Assembly: GCF_000384075.1 (NCBI RefSeq)
Contig: NZ_KB913025.1
Span: 4,187,936 to 4,251,935, forward strand
Direction: 5' to 3'
From: Methylovulum miyakonense HT12
GTDB lineage: Bacteria > Pseudomonadota > Gammaproteobacteria > Methylococcales > Methylomonadaceae
Length of the DNA stretch: 64,000 nucleotides
The position numbers and the translations under genes were made by a program. This document shows, in pieces, positions 34,031 to 42,851 of this stretch (its first letter is position 1; each line of letters starts with the position of its first letter). The notes below the pieces were generated by a model. It saw only the letters and a list, made by a program, of their open reading frames with translations. It was not told the origin of the DNA and did no database searches.

Positions 34031-34415
34031 TGCGCAACCGCGCATTCCTACCCGTTTCACGGCTGAAAGTTTCACGCTAGGCGCATTCATTGGCACGCAG
34101 TTGGTGGGTACAGTCAGCCTTGACCGCGAAACCCGATTTAAAACACGCCATAAGGCAGTGTTGTTGCGCATGTTTGTGCATCCTGCCGCAACGGGCCAAG
34201 GCGTTGGCAAAGCCTTAGTCCAGGAAACGCTCAATTTGGCGGGCAATATCAACGGTCTAAGGCAAGTGTATTTGACGGTATTGGCGACCAACCCACGGGC
34301 GATAGGGCTTTATGCGGCGATGGGTTTTAGCCAATTCGCCCAAGAACCCGGCTCCGTTTATATAAATGGCGAATACGTTGATGAATTGCAATTGGTTTGT
34401 TTTTTAGCCAAATAA
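33924..34415 (+). CDS. GNAT N-acetyltransferase
   Basis: ATG at 33924 (MHIRLLQAADHTEYTQLW) gives 163 residues. LLRMFVHPAATGQGVGKALVQETL carries the acetyl-CoA loop and LATNPRAIGLYAAMGFSQF the end motif, so the fold is complete. It starts inside the tail of the ABM frame and ends 7 bp before the next, three-domain gene. Confidence 0.85.
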   Translation: MHIRLLQAADHTEYTQLWIYALTEQQTYFRVALEDDAQPRIPTRFTAESFTLGAFIGTQLVGTVSLDRETRFKTRHKAVLLRMFVHPAATGQGVGKALVQETLNLAGNINGLRQVYLTVLATNPRAIGLYAAMGFSQFAQEPGSVYINGEYVDELQLVCFLAK

Positions 34416-34422
34416 TTCCTCC

Positions 34423-35883
34423 ATGCCCATAGATAGTTTCAAAATTGCCACATCTGTTGATATAAACAATATCGTCATTTTGGTTAACCGAGCTTACCGT
34501 CCTGAAACGGCAGCGGGGTGGACGCATGAAAACCTTTTAGTGTCAGGGCCTAGAATTGCCGCCGCCCAGGTGCTGGAGTTAATCTTAGCAAGCGATTCGC
34601 GGATTTTGCTGGCCTATCGCCAAGATGCCCTGCTTGCTTGTGTGCATCTTAAAAAAGCCGATGGCGATTGCCATATCGGAATGCTGGCGGTTGAACCTAG
34701 CTGGCAGGATGCAGGTGTCGGCAAACAGCTTTTGGCTTACGCAGAAAACTATGCCATTAGCGAATGGGCACCGGCTACGTTTGTGATGGCGGTATTGACG
34801 GCAAGGACGGAGTTGATTGCGTTTTATCTGCGGCGCGGTTATCAAAAGACCGGAAAACAAATGGATTATCCGCTTGCGGCTGGCGTAGGTACACCTCGCC
34901 GACAAAACTTGACCGTAGCTATTTTGGTAAAGCACACGAATCAGTTGCTCCCCACCATCACGACTGAACGCTTGCGCCTTCGCATACCTAATCTTGATGA
35001 TGCCACGACTGTCTCCAACCTGCTTACGCCCGCTGTCAGCCAATGGTTAGCCGCTTGGCCTGAGCCTATGAGCGGACAAGCCGTGGCGGAAAAGATGGCT
35101 GATGCACATGCCGATATAGCAGCGGGCCAGGCTTGGCATTTTTTGCTGCAACGGCTGGCCGATGGGGTTGTGGTGGGCTGGGTGAAAGTCTCCCGCTCCG
35201 AAGCCGATGCCCAGATCGGGGATTTAAGTTACTGGCTCGGTGAAGCCTATCACGGCTTAGGCTATGCGACCGAGCGTTCTATTCAATTGCGCGTGCTTAG
35301 CGGTTCAACCCAACTTAATCTGAAGACATTTTATCCCATGCCGACATCTGCCAAAAAACTGCGCATCCTCGCCCTATCAGGTAGCTTACGGGCTGCGTCT
35401 TTGAATACCCTCGTGTTGCGGACGCTCGCAAACATCGCCCCTGAGGCAATTGACGTGCTTGTCTACCCATGTTTAGGCCATTTGCCGCTGTTCAACCCTG
35501 ATTTAGAAGAACCTTTGCCAGAGCCAGTTGCGGACTTAAAAAACCACATCATCGCAGCCGATGTGCTTATCATCGCCAGCCCGGAATATGCCCACGGCGT
35601 TACCGGAGTGATAAAAAATGCGTTGGATTGGATGGTCGGCAATGAGTCGTTTGTCAACAAGCCAGTGGCTTTGCTGAATGTTTCAGGACGGGCGGTTCAT
35701 GCTTACGCCGCCTTGCGGGAGATTGTGGGCATGATGTCGGCAAACATCATAGACGACGCGTCGTTGACCATTCCTTTATACGGGAAGCAACTGACCGAAG
35801 CTGAGGTTCTTGCCAATCCACAAACTGTGCTGGATTTGCAGACAGTATTGGCGGCGTTGCAAAAAGCCGTTTTTGGCCCATAA
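34423..35883 (+). CDS. GNAT - truncated GNAT - NADPH-dependent FMN reductase fusion
   Basis: A single 486-codon frame holds three units. Residues about 1-165 are a GNAT (IGMLAVEPSWQDAGVGKQLLAYAE). Residues about 175-290 are a second, RimL-like GNAT (ITTERLRLRIPNLDDATTVS) that breaks off after HGLGYATERSIQLRV. Residues 306-486 are a flavodoxin-like FMN reductase (RILALSGSLRAASLNTLVLR, IIASPEYAHGVTGVIKNALDWM). An internal ATG at 35338 could start the reductase alone. The joins look like deletions that happened to stay in frame. Confidence 0.75.
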   Translation: MPIDSFKIATSVDINNIVILVNRAYRPETAAGWTHENLLVSGPRIAAAQVLELILASDSRILLAYRQDALLACVHLKKADGDCHIGMLAVEPSWQDAGVGKQLLAYAENYAISEWAPATFVMAVLTARTELIAFYLRRGYQKTGKQMDYPLAAGVGTPRRQNLTVAILVKHTNQLLPTITTERLRLRIPNLDDATTVSNLLTPAVSQWLAAWPEPMSGQAVAEKMADAHADIAAGQAWHFLLQRLADGVVVGWVKVSRSEADAQIGDLSYWLGEAYHGLGYATERSIQLRVLSGSTQLNLKTFYPMPTSAKKLRILALSGSLRAASLNTLVLRTLANIAPEAIDVLVYPCLGHLPLFNPDLEEPLPEPVADLKNHIIAADVLIIASPEYAHGVTGVIKNALDWMVGNESFVNKPVALLNVSGRAVHAYAALREIVGMMSANIIDDASLTIPLYGKQLTEAEVLANPQTVLDLQTVLAALQKAVFGP

Positions 35884-36145
35884 AGATCAGAAACGGAAAA
35901 AATCGCACGGGTGCAATGCCGATTGCCCACTTCAAAATAAAGTTGGTAAAGAAACCAGTGGCATCCACTTACAGTTGACCGTTTAACTGTCACGGATGCA
36001 TCCCGGAAATTTCAAATAATCGTTATTTTTGCCGTCAAAACCCGCCATGCCATTGATAAGAACAACAAACTATTATGTTAGTCTGGCGATAAAGCTAGCG
36101 TGGGAAAACAGGTTCTCTACGCCAATGGGTATGGTAATGCGGAGT

Positions 36146-36994
36146 CTAATACGCCTGAATTCCCTCCTCCAGCAACTGCCTGAGCCACTGGTCAATATCG
36201 TTGGCTTGCCTGGGTTCTGGATGCGATTGGTACAACGCCGCAGCCCTTCTTGCCATCTCCAATTGCCGGATGTGCGCCAACACCTGTGGGAATTGCCGGG
36301 CTTGTTGTGGCGAGCTGGCAAACATCAAGTGTGCGGCATCGACCCTACCCAAGGTGATGGCCGTACTGACCCGTTTATGGCAACGGCAGGTATTGTCGGG
36401 ATTGACCAATCCGCAGTAACCTTGCATGAATGTGATAATGTCGGCCCGCGCCCGTGACAGGCGCTTGCGGAACGCGGCGGGGGCAATATCCAGCACTGCC
36501 GCCGCTTGGCTGTGATCCAGCTCCATAATTTCGCCCACGATGTAAGCCAGCCGATGCCCCCTGTCCAAGCATTGCAACATCGCCAAGGTACAGCCGATTT
36601 TCACCTCTTCTAACAGCACGCTATCGTAGAGGTGGTCATCCCCGTCTGCCAAACCCAGTGCCAAATCGGCGGCGAAACCAACAAAATCCCAGCCTTGTTG
36701 TTCCAAGCGTTGCGGGCGCAAACTCAGCAAGGCGTTGCTGGCGACTCGGTACACCCAAGTACGGAAGCTGCTGTCACCACGGAAAGTGCTTAAGCCCGTG
36801 ATGACACGGATCAGGATTTCTTGGCTGGCATCTTCGGCATCGTGCGGGCAGCACAAAAATCGCAGGGCAAGCTTATGGACATCGGGCTGGATGGCGCGGA
36901 CAACGGTTTCCAACGCGCTGCGCTCACCTTGTTGGGCCCGGCGTACGGTATGTTCCAACAGTTCAGGATGTTGGGGCCCGGCAGGTTTAGGCAA
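36146..36994 (-). CDS. ECF-type sigma factor with C-terminal extension
   Basis: The 282-residue protein has sigma-70 region 2 (LALRFLCCPHDAEDASQEILIRVITGLSTFRGDSSFRTWVYRVASNALL) and region 4 (VGEIMELDHSQAAAVLDIAPAAFRKRLSRARADI). After it comes a 90-residue extension starting CGLVNPDNTCRCHKRV, with three Cys that may bind a metal or sense redox state. No anti-sigma gene adjoins it. Confidence 0.85.
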   Translation of the reverse strand: MPKPAGPQHPELLEHTVRRAQQGERSALETVVRAIQPDVHKLALRFLCCPHDAEDASQEILIRVITGLSTFRGDSSFRTWVYRVASNALLSLRPQRLEQQGWDFVGFAADLALGLADGDDHLYDSVLLEEVKIGCTLAMLQCLDRGHRLAYIVGEIMELDHSQAAAVLDIAPAAFRKRLSRARADIITFMQGYCGLVNPDNTCRCHKRVSTAITLGRVDAAHLMFASSPQQARQFPQVLAHIRQLEMARRAAALYQSHPEPRQANDIDQWLRQLLEEGIQAY

Positions 36995-37085
36995 AGGTTT
37001 TCCTTAGTCAAAAATTGGATTAATTGGGGCTATTATCGTAAAGCTAAGGGGCGGGCGCGGTAGCGACAGCCGCTTGAGTGCAATC

Positions 37086-37712
37086 TTAGAACTCGGCATC
37101 GAGCACCTTGGACATGAGAGTTGCAACTGCGACCTCAGTTTGATTGCTTGATTGGTCCAGCTTCTCAACGACACTTTGTCGGTCTTCAGGCGGGCGGTTT
37201 TGACTGAGTTTGAATTTTGCCTGAATGTTTGTGATGTCAATTTCAAAGCCTACAATCATATTGAGAAGTTTTGTTCGCCGTTCACCTGCAAGGTTTGGTA
37301 GCCACGGATTTGGCATCTGGGATTCATAAACATGGGTAAGCCGTTCAACCAGGGCTTCAAGCTCGGACTCACTGTCGATGAGGCGTGGTTTGCCGTGCAA
37401 GTGAACCACAGCGTAATTCCATGTTGGAACGCCAAGTGACGAATACCACGAAGGGGAAACATAAGCATGTGGCCCTTGGAACACAGCCAGCACCTCACCG
37501 TCTGATGAAAAGTGCTGCCATTGCGGATTTGCCCGCGCCATGTGACAGAGTAGCTTGCCTTTGAGGCCTGCGGTGTGGTCAAAAATGAAGGGCAAGTGAC
37601 TGACATACGGCACGCCATCAGGCACTGTGATCAGCATTCCAAATGAATTGCCATTGATGAGCGAGGAGATACGTTCTGAATTTGTTTCTTTGAACTGTTC
37701 GGGAATGTACAT
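37086..37712 (-). CDS. paiB: PaiB-family FMN-binding regulator
   Basis: ATG at 37712 (MYIPEQFKETNSERISSLI) gives 208 residues. FGMLITVPDGVPYVSHLPFIFD, LLCHMARANPQWQ, AVFQGPHAYVSPSWY, VPTWNYAVVHLHG and LLNMIVGFEIDITNIQAKFKLSQNR are the PaiB/FMN split-barrel landmarks. These proteins act as negative regulators or flavin-linked enzymes. It is monocistronic here. Confidence 0.85.
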   Translation of the reverse strand: MYIPEQFKETNSERISSLINGNSFGMLITVPDGVPYVSHLPFIFDHTAGLKGKLLCHMARANPQWQHFSSDGEVLAVFQGPHAYVSPSWYSSLGVPTWNYAVVHLHGKPRLIDSESELEALVERLTHVYESQMPNPWLPNLAGERRTKLLNMIVGFEIDITNIQAKFKLSQNRPPEDRQSVVEKLDQSSNQTEVAVATLMSKVLDAEF

Positions 37713-37800
37713 GTTGGTTCCTGAGTTGTAAGGGTTGTAGGGCAAAAACGTCAGTTTATGCCCTACATTTAAAATGGCTGAATTTCAGCAGTATTGCCGT

Positions 37801-38190
37801 TTAGCCATCCAGCAACACCGAACCATACGGATTGTCGATAACCATCAGCCACTGGCCATCCGGCTGACGGCGGAAAACGGCTAAAGACAAGCCGCTTTGT
37901 TCTATCGGATTACCGCTCACCGGGTCTATTGCGGTCATCGTCCACGGGGCAATATGCAGCGCGATGTCGCCTGCTTCGATGACTTCATGTTGGGGCATGG
38001 CAAACTTCGGTTGCATGGCAATGTATCCTTGGAACGCTTCACGCAACCCAACACCTGAAACAGGCATATCGGGTTGCGCCACCAACGTGGCATGGGGTTC
38101 GTAAGCGGACAGCACGTCATCCAAACGGCCTTCTGCCATTGCTAAAGCCATCGTGTTGACGGCGGTAATGATCTGTTCACAATTGCTCAT
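37801..38190 (-). CDS. SnoaL/NTF2-like protein
   Basis: The 129-residue product reads INTVMALAMAEG-like NTF2 opening (ITAVNTMALAMAEGRLDDVLSAYEPHATLVAQPD), then GLREAFQGYIAMQPKF and GNPIEQSGLSLAVFRRQPDGQWLMVIDNPYG. This is a polyketide-cyclase/steroid-isomerase-like fold of unknown substrate. It may be co-transcribed with the CMD gene upstream (94-bp gap). Confidence 0.8.
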   Translation of the reverse strand: MSNCEQIITAVNTMALAMAEGRLDDVLSAYEPHATLVAQPDMPVSGVGLREAFQGYIAMQPKFAMPQHEVIEAGDIALHIAPWTMTAIDPVSGNPIEQSGLSLAVFRRQPDGQWLMVIDNPYGSVLLDG

Positions 38191-38284
38191 CGTTGTTCTC
38201 TCAAGTTTAGGGCTTTGGGAATCGCAGCCTTGAACTCAATTAGACGGTTTACATCACTGGGGTGTGACCGATGAATCCAGTTTT

Positions 38285-38836
38285 TTAACCCGCTGGCCAA
38301 ACGGCTTTTGCAAAAACTGTATCCAGCGGCGTTTGCGCGATGTGGTTGGTGTAGTTCGAGAGCATTTTTAAGCCCACGCCGAGAATCACATCCAACACGT
38401 TTTCCTGTGTATAACCTGCCATATAAAAATTTTGTAAATCCGTCTCCTCAAGCCAACCCCGGCGTTCGACCACCACTTCGGCAAATTGGCGTAAGGCTTC
38501 CAGTTTCGGGTCGGCAAGCGGGGTTTGGTTGCGCAAGGCAGTAACCACGTCATCAGGCACACCCCCAGATTTGGCTATGACGGTGTGCGCCGCCATACAG
38601 TAACGGCAACCGTTAACGCGGCTGGTCGTCAGTAAAATAATTTGCCGCTCAGCTTCGCTTAATCGGGTTTTATCAAAACTTGCCGCCAAACTCCGGTAGC
38701 CTTCCAACAAGGCTGGCGATTCCGCCATCCCGGCAAGCAAGTTGGGAATGAAACCAAAGTCTTGCTTGGCTTTTGATAATAAAGGTTTGCTCGCTTCGGG
38801 GGCTGTGTCCAATGTATGCAGGGAAAATGTCTTCAT
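38285..38836 (-). CDS. Carboxymuconolactone decarboxylase/alkylhydroperoxidase-like protein
   Basis: The 183-residue protein has FGFIPNLLAGMAESPALLEGY, the CxxC site VNGCRYCMAAHTVIAK and VLDVILGVGLKMLSNYTNHIA. This is the longer CMD type often called peroxidase-related. It follows the DUF1330 gene by 13 bp; both are divergent from a LysR gene that probably controls them. Confidence 0.85.
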   Translation of the reverse strand: MKTFSLHTLDTAPEASKPLLSKAKQDFGFIPNLLAGMAESPALLEGYRSLAASFDKTRLSEAERQIILLTTSRVNGCRYCMAAHTVIAKSGGVPDDVVTALRNQTPLADPKLEALRQFAEVVVERRGWLEETDLQNFYMAGYTQENVLDVILGVGLKMLSNYTNHIAQTPLDTVFAKAVWPAG

Positions 38837-38849
38837 AGCGTTCCCCCGC

Positions 38850-39128
38850 TCAAGCTAATAAAGTGAATTGGCAAACCATTGCGGCATCACGCAACGGCAG
38901 CAACGCTTGGTAAGCCTCCGAAACATACCAAGCGCTGGCCTCCGTTTTACTTGGAAAGGCAATCAGGGCTTGTAGCGCAAATCCGCTGTCGCCATGCAAA
39001 TTTTCCGCAGGGCCTTTGGCGAGCATCTCGCCACTGTAGGGTGATAAAGTGGCGGGTACGGCAGCGGCATAGTGCTGGAGTTTATCGGGATTGGTTGGCG
39101 TGAAACTGACAAGAATATAAGCAGACAT
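38850..39128 (-). CDS. DUF1330-family protein
   Basis: ATG at 39128 (MSAYILVSFTPTNPDKLQHY) gives 92 residues. The dimeric ferredoxin-like fold shows ALIAFPSKTEASAWYVSEAYQALLPLRDAA, standard for DUF1330. It heads the DUF1330-CMD pair and is divergent from the LysR gene at 39220. Confidence 0.85.
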   Translation of the reverse strand: MSAYILVSFTPTNPDKLQHYAAAVPATLSPYSGEMLAKGPAENLHGDSGFALQALIAFPSKTEASAWYVSEAYQALLPLRDAAMVCQFTLLA

Positions 39129-39219
39129 AGTTTTCTCTAAAATAACAAAAGGAAAATCATTGTAGAGCTGGCATTTTTTTAGCACAATCGCTTATATTTT
39201 CAATTACTGTTAAGTTTTT

Positions 39220-40116
39220 ATGAACAATATCCGGCATCTTAATAAGCTCATGGTGTTTGCCGCTGTCGCCCAAAAAGGCTCGTTCACCCAAGCGGCGCAG
39301 GGGCTGGGCATCACCAAATCGGCAGCCAGCCAGCACATCCGGCAATTGGAATCGGAAATGGGGATGCGGGTACTAAACCGAAGCACACGCGGTGTATCGT
39401 TGACGGCATTTGGGGAAAAGTTGCTGTTGCGTTGCCAATTGCTGCAAGACCAGGTCGACCAACTGTTCACCGAAATTGCCAACGCCAGTGGTGACCCACA
39501 AGGCCGTTTTGCCGTGACCTTCCCGCACAGCCTGGAAATGGACGTGGTCATCCCTGCACTGGAACAACTTTGTAGCGAATATCCAAAATTAGAACCAGAA
39601 CTGATCGTCAGCGACACCACGTTGGATTTGATTGCCAACCAGTTGGATATGGCCTTGCACGTTGGCGCATTGCCCGATAGCAGCTACCGCGCCTTGCCCG
39701 TTGGCACCATGACCGAAGTGTTTTGTGCCACACCGCTTTACCTTAACCGCAACGCTGTGCCACAAACGCTGGACGATTTGCGTCAACACCGTTGGATTGC
39801 CACGTCTTGGCAAGTGCCGAAAGTGGCAGTCTGCGACATTGCTAAGCCAGAAACCACTTACTTGAATCTACCCCCCTGCGCCCGCGTCAGCAGCTTACCC
39901 AGTGCCGTGGCCTTGGCGCTGCGCCATCTGGGGATTGTCCTGTTGCCCGATGTTGTCGCCAAGCCTCTGCTCAAGACAGGTGAATTGGTGCATGTGTTGG
40001 CGGGTGTCACTGGCTTGCAATGGCCGATTTTCACCGTACATGCTTATGGCGGCGAGAAACCGATCCATATCAGCCGGTTTAACCAGCTAATTTGCCGTTA
40101 TTTTGCCTTGTTGTGA
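39220..40116 (+). CDS. LysR-family regulator
   Basis: The 298-residue protein has the LysR helix-turn-helix MVFAAVAQKGSFTQAAQGLGITKSAASQHIRQLESEMGMRVLNRSTRG, and an effector domain (FPHSLEMDVVIPALEQLCSEYP...). The 91-bp spacer to the divergent DUF1330 gene is the natural place for its binding site. Its 3' end overlaps the reverse-strand EamA fragment by 19 bp. Confidence 0.9.
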   Translation: MNNIRHLNKLMVFAAVAQKGSFTQAAQGLGITKSAASQHIRQLESEMGMRVLNRSTRGVSLTAFGEKLLLRCQLLQDQVDQLFTEIANASGDPQGRFAVTFPHSLEMDVVIPALEQLCSEYPKLEPELIVSDTTLDLIANQLDMALHVGALPDSSYRALPVGTMTEVFCATPLYLNRNAVPQTLDDLRQHRWIATSWQVPKVAVCDIAKPETTYLNLPPCARVSSLPSAVALALRHLGIVLLPDVVAKPLLKTGELVHVLAGVTGLQWPIFTVHAYGGEKPIHISRFNQLICRYFALL

Positions 40117-40497
40117 GCCGGGATGATGACCATGGCGATACCACCCAGTATTACCGTTCCCACCACCAAAAAATTTACGCTGATCGGTTCGTCAAGAAAA
40201 ATGATGCCGCCTATTGCCACCAGCACAGGCACGCTTAGTTGCACAGTGGCGGCATGGGTAGCGGACAATCCCCGTAAAGCTTGATACCACAAGGCATAAC
40301 CGACACCGAATGCCAATGCACCGGAAAGCACCGCCAAGGCGATGCCCTGGTTATCGAATGAGATGTCCGCCCACCCAGCCAAGCTAAAAAGGACTGCAAA
40401 GCCAATGGCACGGCAAAAATTACCTGTTGTCATAGCCAGCGGATCACCTGCACCGCGCCCACGTAGCGAATATCCCTGCGCTGAATAGGCTACAGAT
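40098..40497 (-). pseudogene. EamA transporter, C-terminal half only
   Basis: The frame from the junction reads SVAYSAQGYSLRGRGAGDPLAMTTGNFCRA and then GVGYALWYQALRGLSATHAATVQLSVPVLVAIGGIIFLDE to the stop. It aligns with the second half of the EamA protein at 9831. The first half is gone, cut next to the GFA gene end at 40501. ATG at 40433 would leave 111 residues, too few for a transporter. Confidence 0.8.
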
Positions 40498-40500
40498 TTG

Positions 40501-40974
40501 TCATATCGGCGGCCAAGTATCCGTGTCGTGATCGGGGTGCTGATACGATTTGATATCGTTCAGAAACGGTGCCGCTGCGAGATCGTCCGTCGTAACCCGG
40601 TTGGCGAGGGTTGGAATGAGGTCGGCATAAGGCAGCTTCCCCTCGACACCAAATTGCACAACGGGCACAATTTTTTGTGGTTCGTCAAAAGCACCGATTG
40701 CAAGCGCTATTCCATCCGGGGCATCGTAGGTGAGCGGCGTGCCGCAGTCGCCACAAAAGCCGCGCGTGACAAAATTCGACGACTTGAATTGCTTCGGCGT
40801 ACCCCTCGTCCACGTCAGCTTTGCGCCGCGCACCGAAACGAGCGGCGCATAAAATCCGCCGAATGCTTTCTGGCACATGCGGCAATGGCAGACCGATGCG
40901 TCGCCAAGTGAACCATTGACCTGAAAGCGTACTGCGCCACACTGGCAGCCGCCGGAGTAGCTTGCATTGCTCAT
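40501..40974 (-). CDS. GFA-family protein (Mss4-like zinc fold)
   Basis: The 157-residue product has all zinc Cys: GGCQCGAVRFQV, CHCRMCQKAFGGFYAP and FCGDCGTPL. This is the glutathione-dependent formaldehyde-activating (GFA/CENP-V) family; most members have no proven enzyme activity. It follows the LysR gene at 40992 by 17 bp in the same direction. Confidence 0.85.
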   Translation of the reverse strand: MSNASYSGGCQCGAVRFQVNGSLGDASVCHCRMCQKAFGGFYAPLVSVRGAKLTWTRGTPKQFKSSNFVTRGFCGDCGTPLTYDAPDGIALAIGAFDEPQKIVPVVQFGVEGKLPYADLIPTLANRVTTDDLAAAPFLNDIKSYQHPDHDTDTWPPI

Positions 40975-40991
40975 GATTGCGTAGCCATAGT

Positions 40992-41888
40992 TTATGAACC
41001 CATTTCGGTCTGTAAAAAATCAATAAAAACCCGCGTTTTTAATGGCAGATAATCCCTCGAAGGATATAACAACCAGACCGAACTTTCAAAATCAGTTGCT
41101 GTAGCCACATAGTCTGTAAACAAATGGATCAAGCGGCCTTCGTTAATATCTTGCCCGACCAACCAATCTGGCAACAATGATAGGCCCATGCCATTCAGCA
41201 AGCATTGTTTTATGGCCAGCGCATTAGTGATCAAACATTTGCCGCCGATGGCAATTTCCGTAATATTTTGTTGCCGGTCTTTAAGCAACCAATTCAAACT
41301 ATGCCCGGCTCTTGGAAACAGTAAACATTTGTGATCTTTGATTTGTTCCGGTCGCTCCGGTTTACCATATTCATCGAGATATTCAGGGCTGGCGCAAATA
41401 TAAAAATCCATTTTGGCTAGCCGTTTGGCAATATGGGATGAATTTTCCAGCTTGCCCAGGCGGATAGCCACATCAATCCGGTCTTCAATCAAATCCAGGT
41501 AATTATCGGTTAGAACTAGCTCAATAGAGACCAGGGGGTAGCGTTTGGCAAATTTTGGCAACAGCGGCACGATGGCTACCTGCCCATACGAAGTTGCCGT
41601 GGTCACCCGCAAGGTACCGCGCGGCTCTTTACTGACATCGGCGGCGAACTGTTGGGCTGCTACGAGTTCGTCAATAAATGGCGAAATGCGTGTGAAATAA
41701 ATCATACCCGCCTCGGTCGGTTCCAGTTTGCGGGTGCTACGTTGAAACAACCGGATGCCCAGTTCTTTTTCCAAAGCCGCGATAGTGCGTGACACCGACG
41801 AGGGCGCAAGGCGATAGGCATTGGCGACGTCGGTGAAACTGCGCTCGCGCATGACGGCGATAAATAATTTGAGGGTGCTGATGTCCAT
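40992..41888 (-). CDS. LysR-family regulator
   Basis: The 298-residue protein starts MDISTLKLFIAVMRERSFTDVANAYRLAPSSVSRTIAALEKELGIRLFQRSTRKLEPTEAG, a clear LysR DNA-binding domain. It is divergent from a peroxiredoxin-like gene and has a perfect 13-bp palindrome just before its start. Control of the peroxiredoxin and autoregulation are likely. Confidence 0.9.
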   Translation of the reverse strand: MDISTLKLFIAVMRERSFTDVANAYRLAPSSVSRTIAALEKELGIRLFQRSTRKLEPTEAGMIYFTRISPFIDELVAAQQFAADVSKEPRGTLRVTTATSYGQVAIVPLLPKFAKRYPLVSIELVLTDNYLDLIEDRIDVAIRLGKLENSSHIAKRLAKMDFYICASPEYLDEYGKPERPEQIKDHKCLLFPRAGHSLNWLLKDRQQNITEIAIGGKCLITNALAIKQCLLNGMGLSLLPDWLVGQDINEGRLIHLFTDYVATATDFESSVWLLYPSRDYLPLKTRVFIDFLQTEMGS

Positions 41889-41891
41889 TTG

Positions 41892-41904
41892 TGCGTTTTA
41901 CGCA
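41892..41904. promoter_or_regulatory. Palindrome at the LysR/peroxiredoxin promoter
   Basis: TGCGT-TTT-ACGCA lies 3 bp upstream of the LysR start codon in the 102-bp shared spacer. A second TGCGTTATATTATGCG stretch (about 41932-41947) is similar. Candidate regulator sites. Confidence 0.45.
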
Positions 41905-41990
41905 ATTATGTTTTGTATATAGCTCTGTTTAATGCGTTATATTATGCGGATATTATGCTGTTGCGTCTAATCAATCACAGGAGATTACTC

Positions 41991-42659
41991 ATGACCGCAA
42001 CAGAAACAAACATTCCTTCCTACCAAGAAAACGTCAAGGGCCTGATCGAACAACTCGGCACGATGTTGCCTGCGGACAAATTGGCGGTGTTCAATGCCGA
42101 TGCCCAACAACTGGCGGTAAGCTATCCGTCGCCCCTCAAATTGCAAAAAGGCGACCAAGCCCCGTTATTTGCTTTGCCTAACGCTAAAGGGGAAACCATT
42201 AGCCTAGCGGATTTACTCAAGCACGGGCCGGTCGTTTTGACTTTTTACCGGGGAGTCTGGTGTCCTTACTGTAATTTGCAATTGGCTAACTACCAGCAAA
42301 TCTTGCCGCAGATCAAAAAAGCCGGGGCAACTTTGGTTGCCGTGTCGCCGATGACTCCGGACAAATCCTTAAGTATGGCGGAAACCAATCAGTTACAGTT
42401 TGAAGTGTTAAGCGATATCGGCAACCAAGTCGCCAGCCAATACACTACAGTTTTCAAATATGGTCATGCGCCGATTCAGGCCATGACTGACTTGGGTTAC
42501 GATTTTCACGGATTTTATGGCGATGAATCCGGCGAAATCCCCGTGCCTGCAACTTTTGTCATCGCCCAAGATGGTCGTGTGTTGTTTGCCGGCTCCGTTG
42601 GCGGCGATTATCGGAAAAGAGTGGAACCACAAGCTATTTTGGTTGCGCTAGGAGTTTAG
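41991..42659 (+). CDS. AhpC/TSA-type peroxiredoxin-like protein
   Basis: ATG at 41991 with upstream AGGAG gives 222 residues. The N-terminal 60 residues are helical; the thioredoxin fold follows with GPVVLTFYRGVWCPYCNLQLANYQ, a CxxC site in place of the single peroxidatic Cys context, and PVPATFVIAQDGRVLFA. It probably reduces peroxides in the cytoplasm and is likely controlled by the divergent LysR protein. Confidence 0.85.
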   Translation: MTATETNIPSYQENVKGLIEQLGTMLPADKLAVFNADAQQLAVSYPSPLKLQKGDQAPLFALPNAKGETISLADLLKHGPVVLTFYRGVWCPYCNLQLANYQQILPQIKKAGATLVAVSPMTPDKSLSMAETNQLQFEVLSDIGNQVASQYTTVFKYGHAPIQAMTDLGYDFHGFYGDESGEIPVPATFVIAQDGRVLFAGSVGGDYRKRVEPQAILVALGV

Positions 42660-42689
42660 TTGCCGTGAATTAAGCCAGTGAGTTATGAC

Positions 42690-42793
42690 GGGTAGGCAAG
42701 TGGTTTTGCCTACCCAGAGCATTTGACTTAATCCCAAATAGGCCAAAGTAGTGTAGGCGATAGGAGGCGCATCAACCGCGAACGATGCGCCTC
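42690..42793. terminator. Two hairpins after the peroxiredoxin gene
   Basis: GGGTAGGCAA pairs perfectly with TTGCCTACCC (42690-42715, 10-bp stem) and GAGGCGCATC with GATGCGCCTC (42764-42793, 10-bp stem). Neither is followed by a strong T-run, so termination is plausible between the two convergent genes but not certain. Confidence 0.5.
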
Positions 42794-42851
42794 ACTCTGT
42801 TCAGTATGTCATTATCTCTACGAACTACGGCTTATCGAATGCTCGCCGCAT

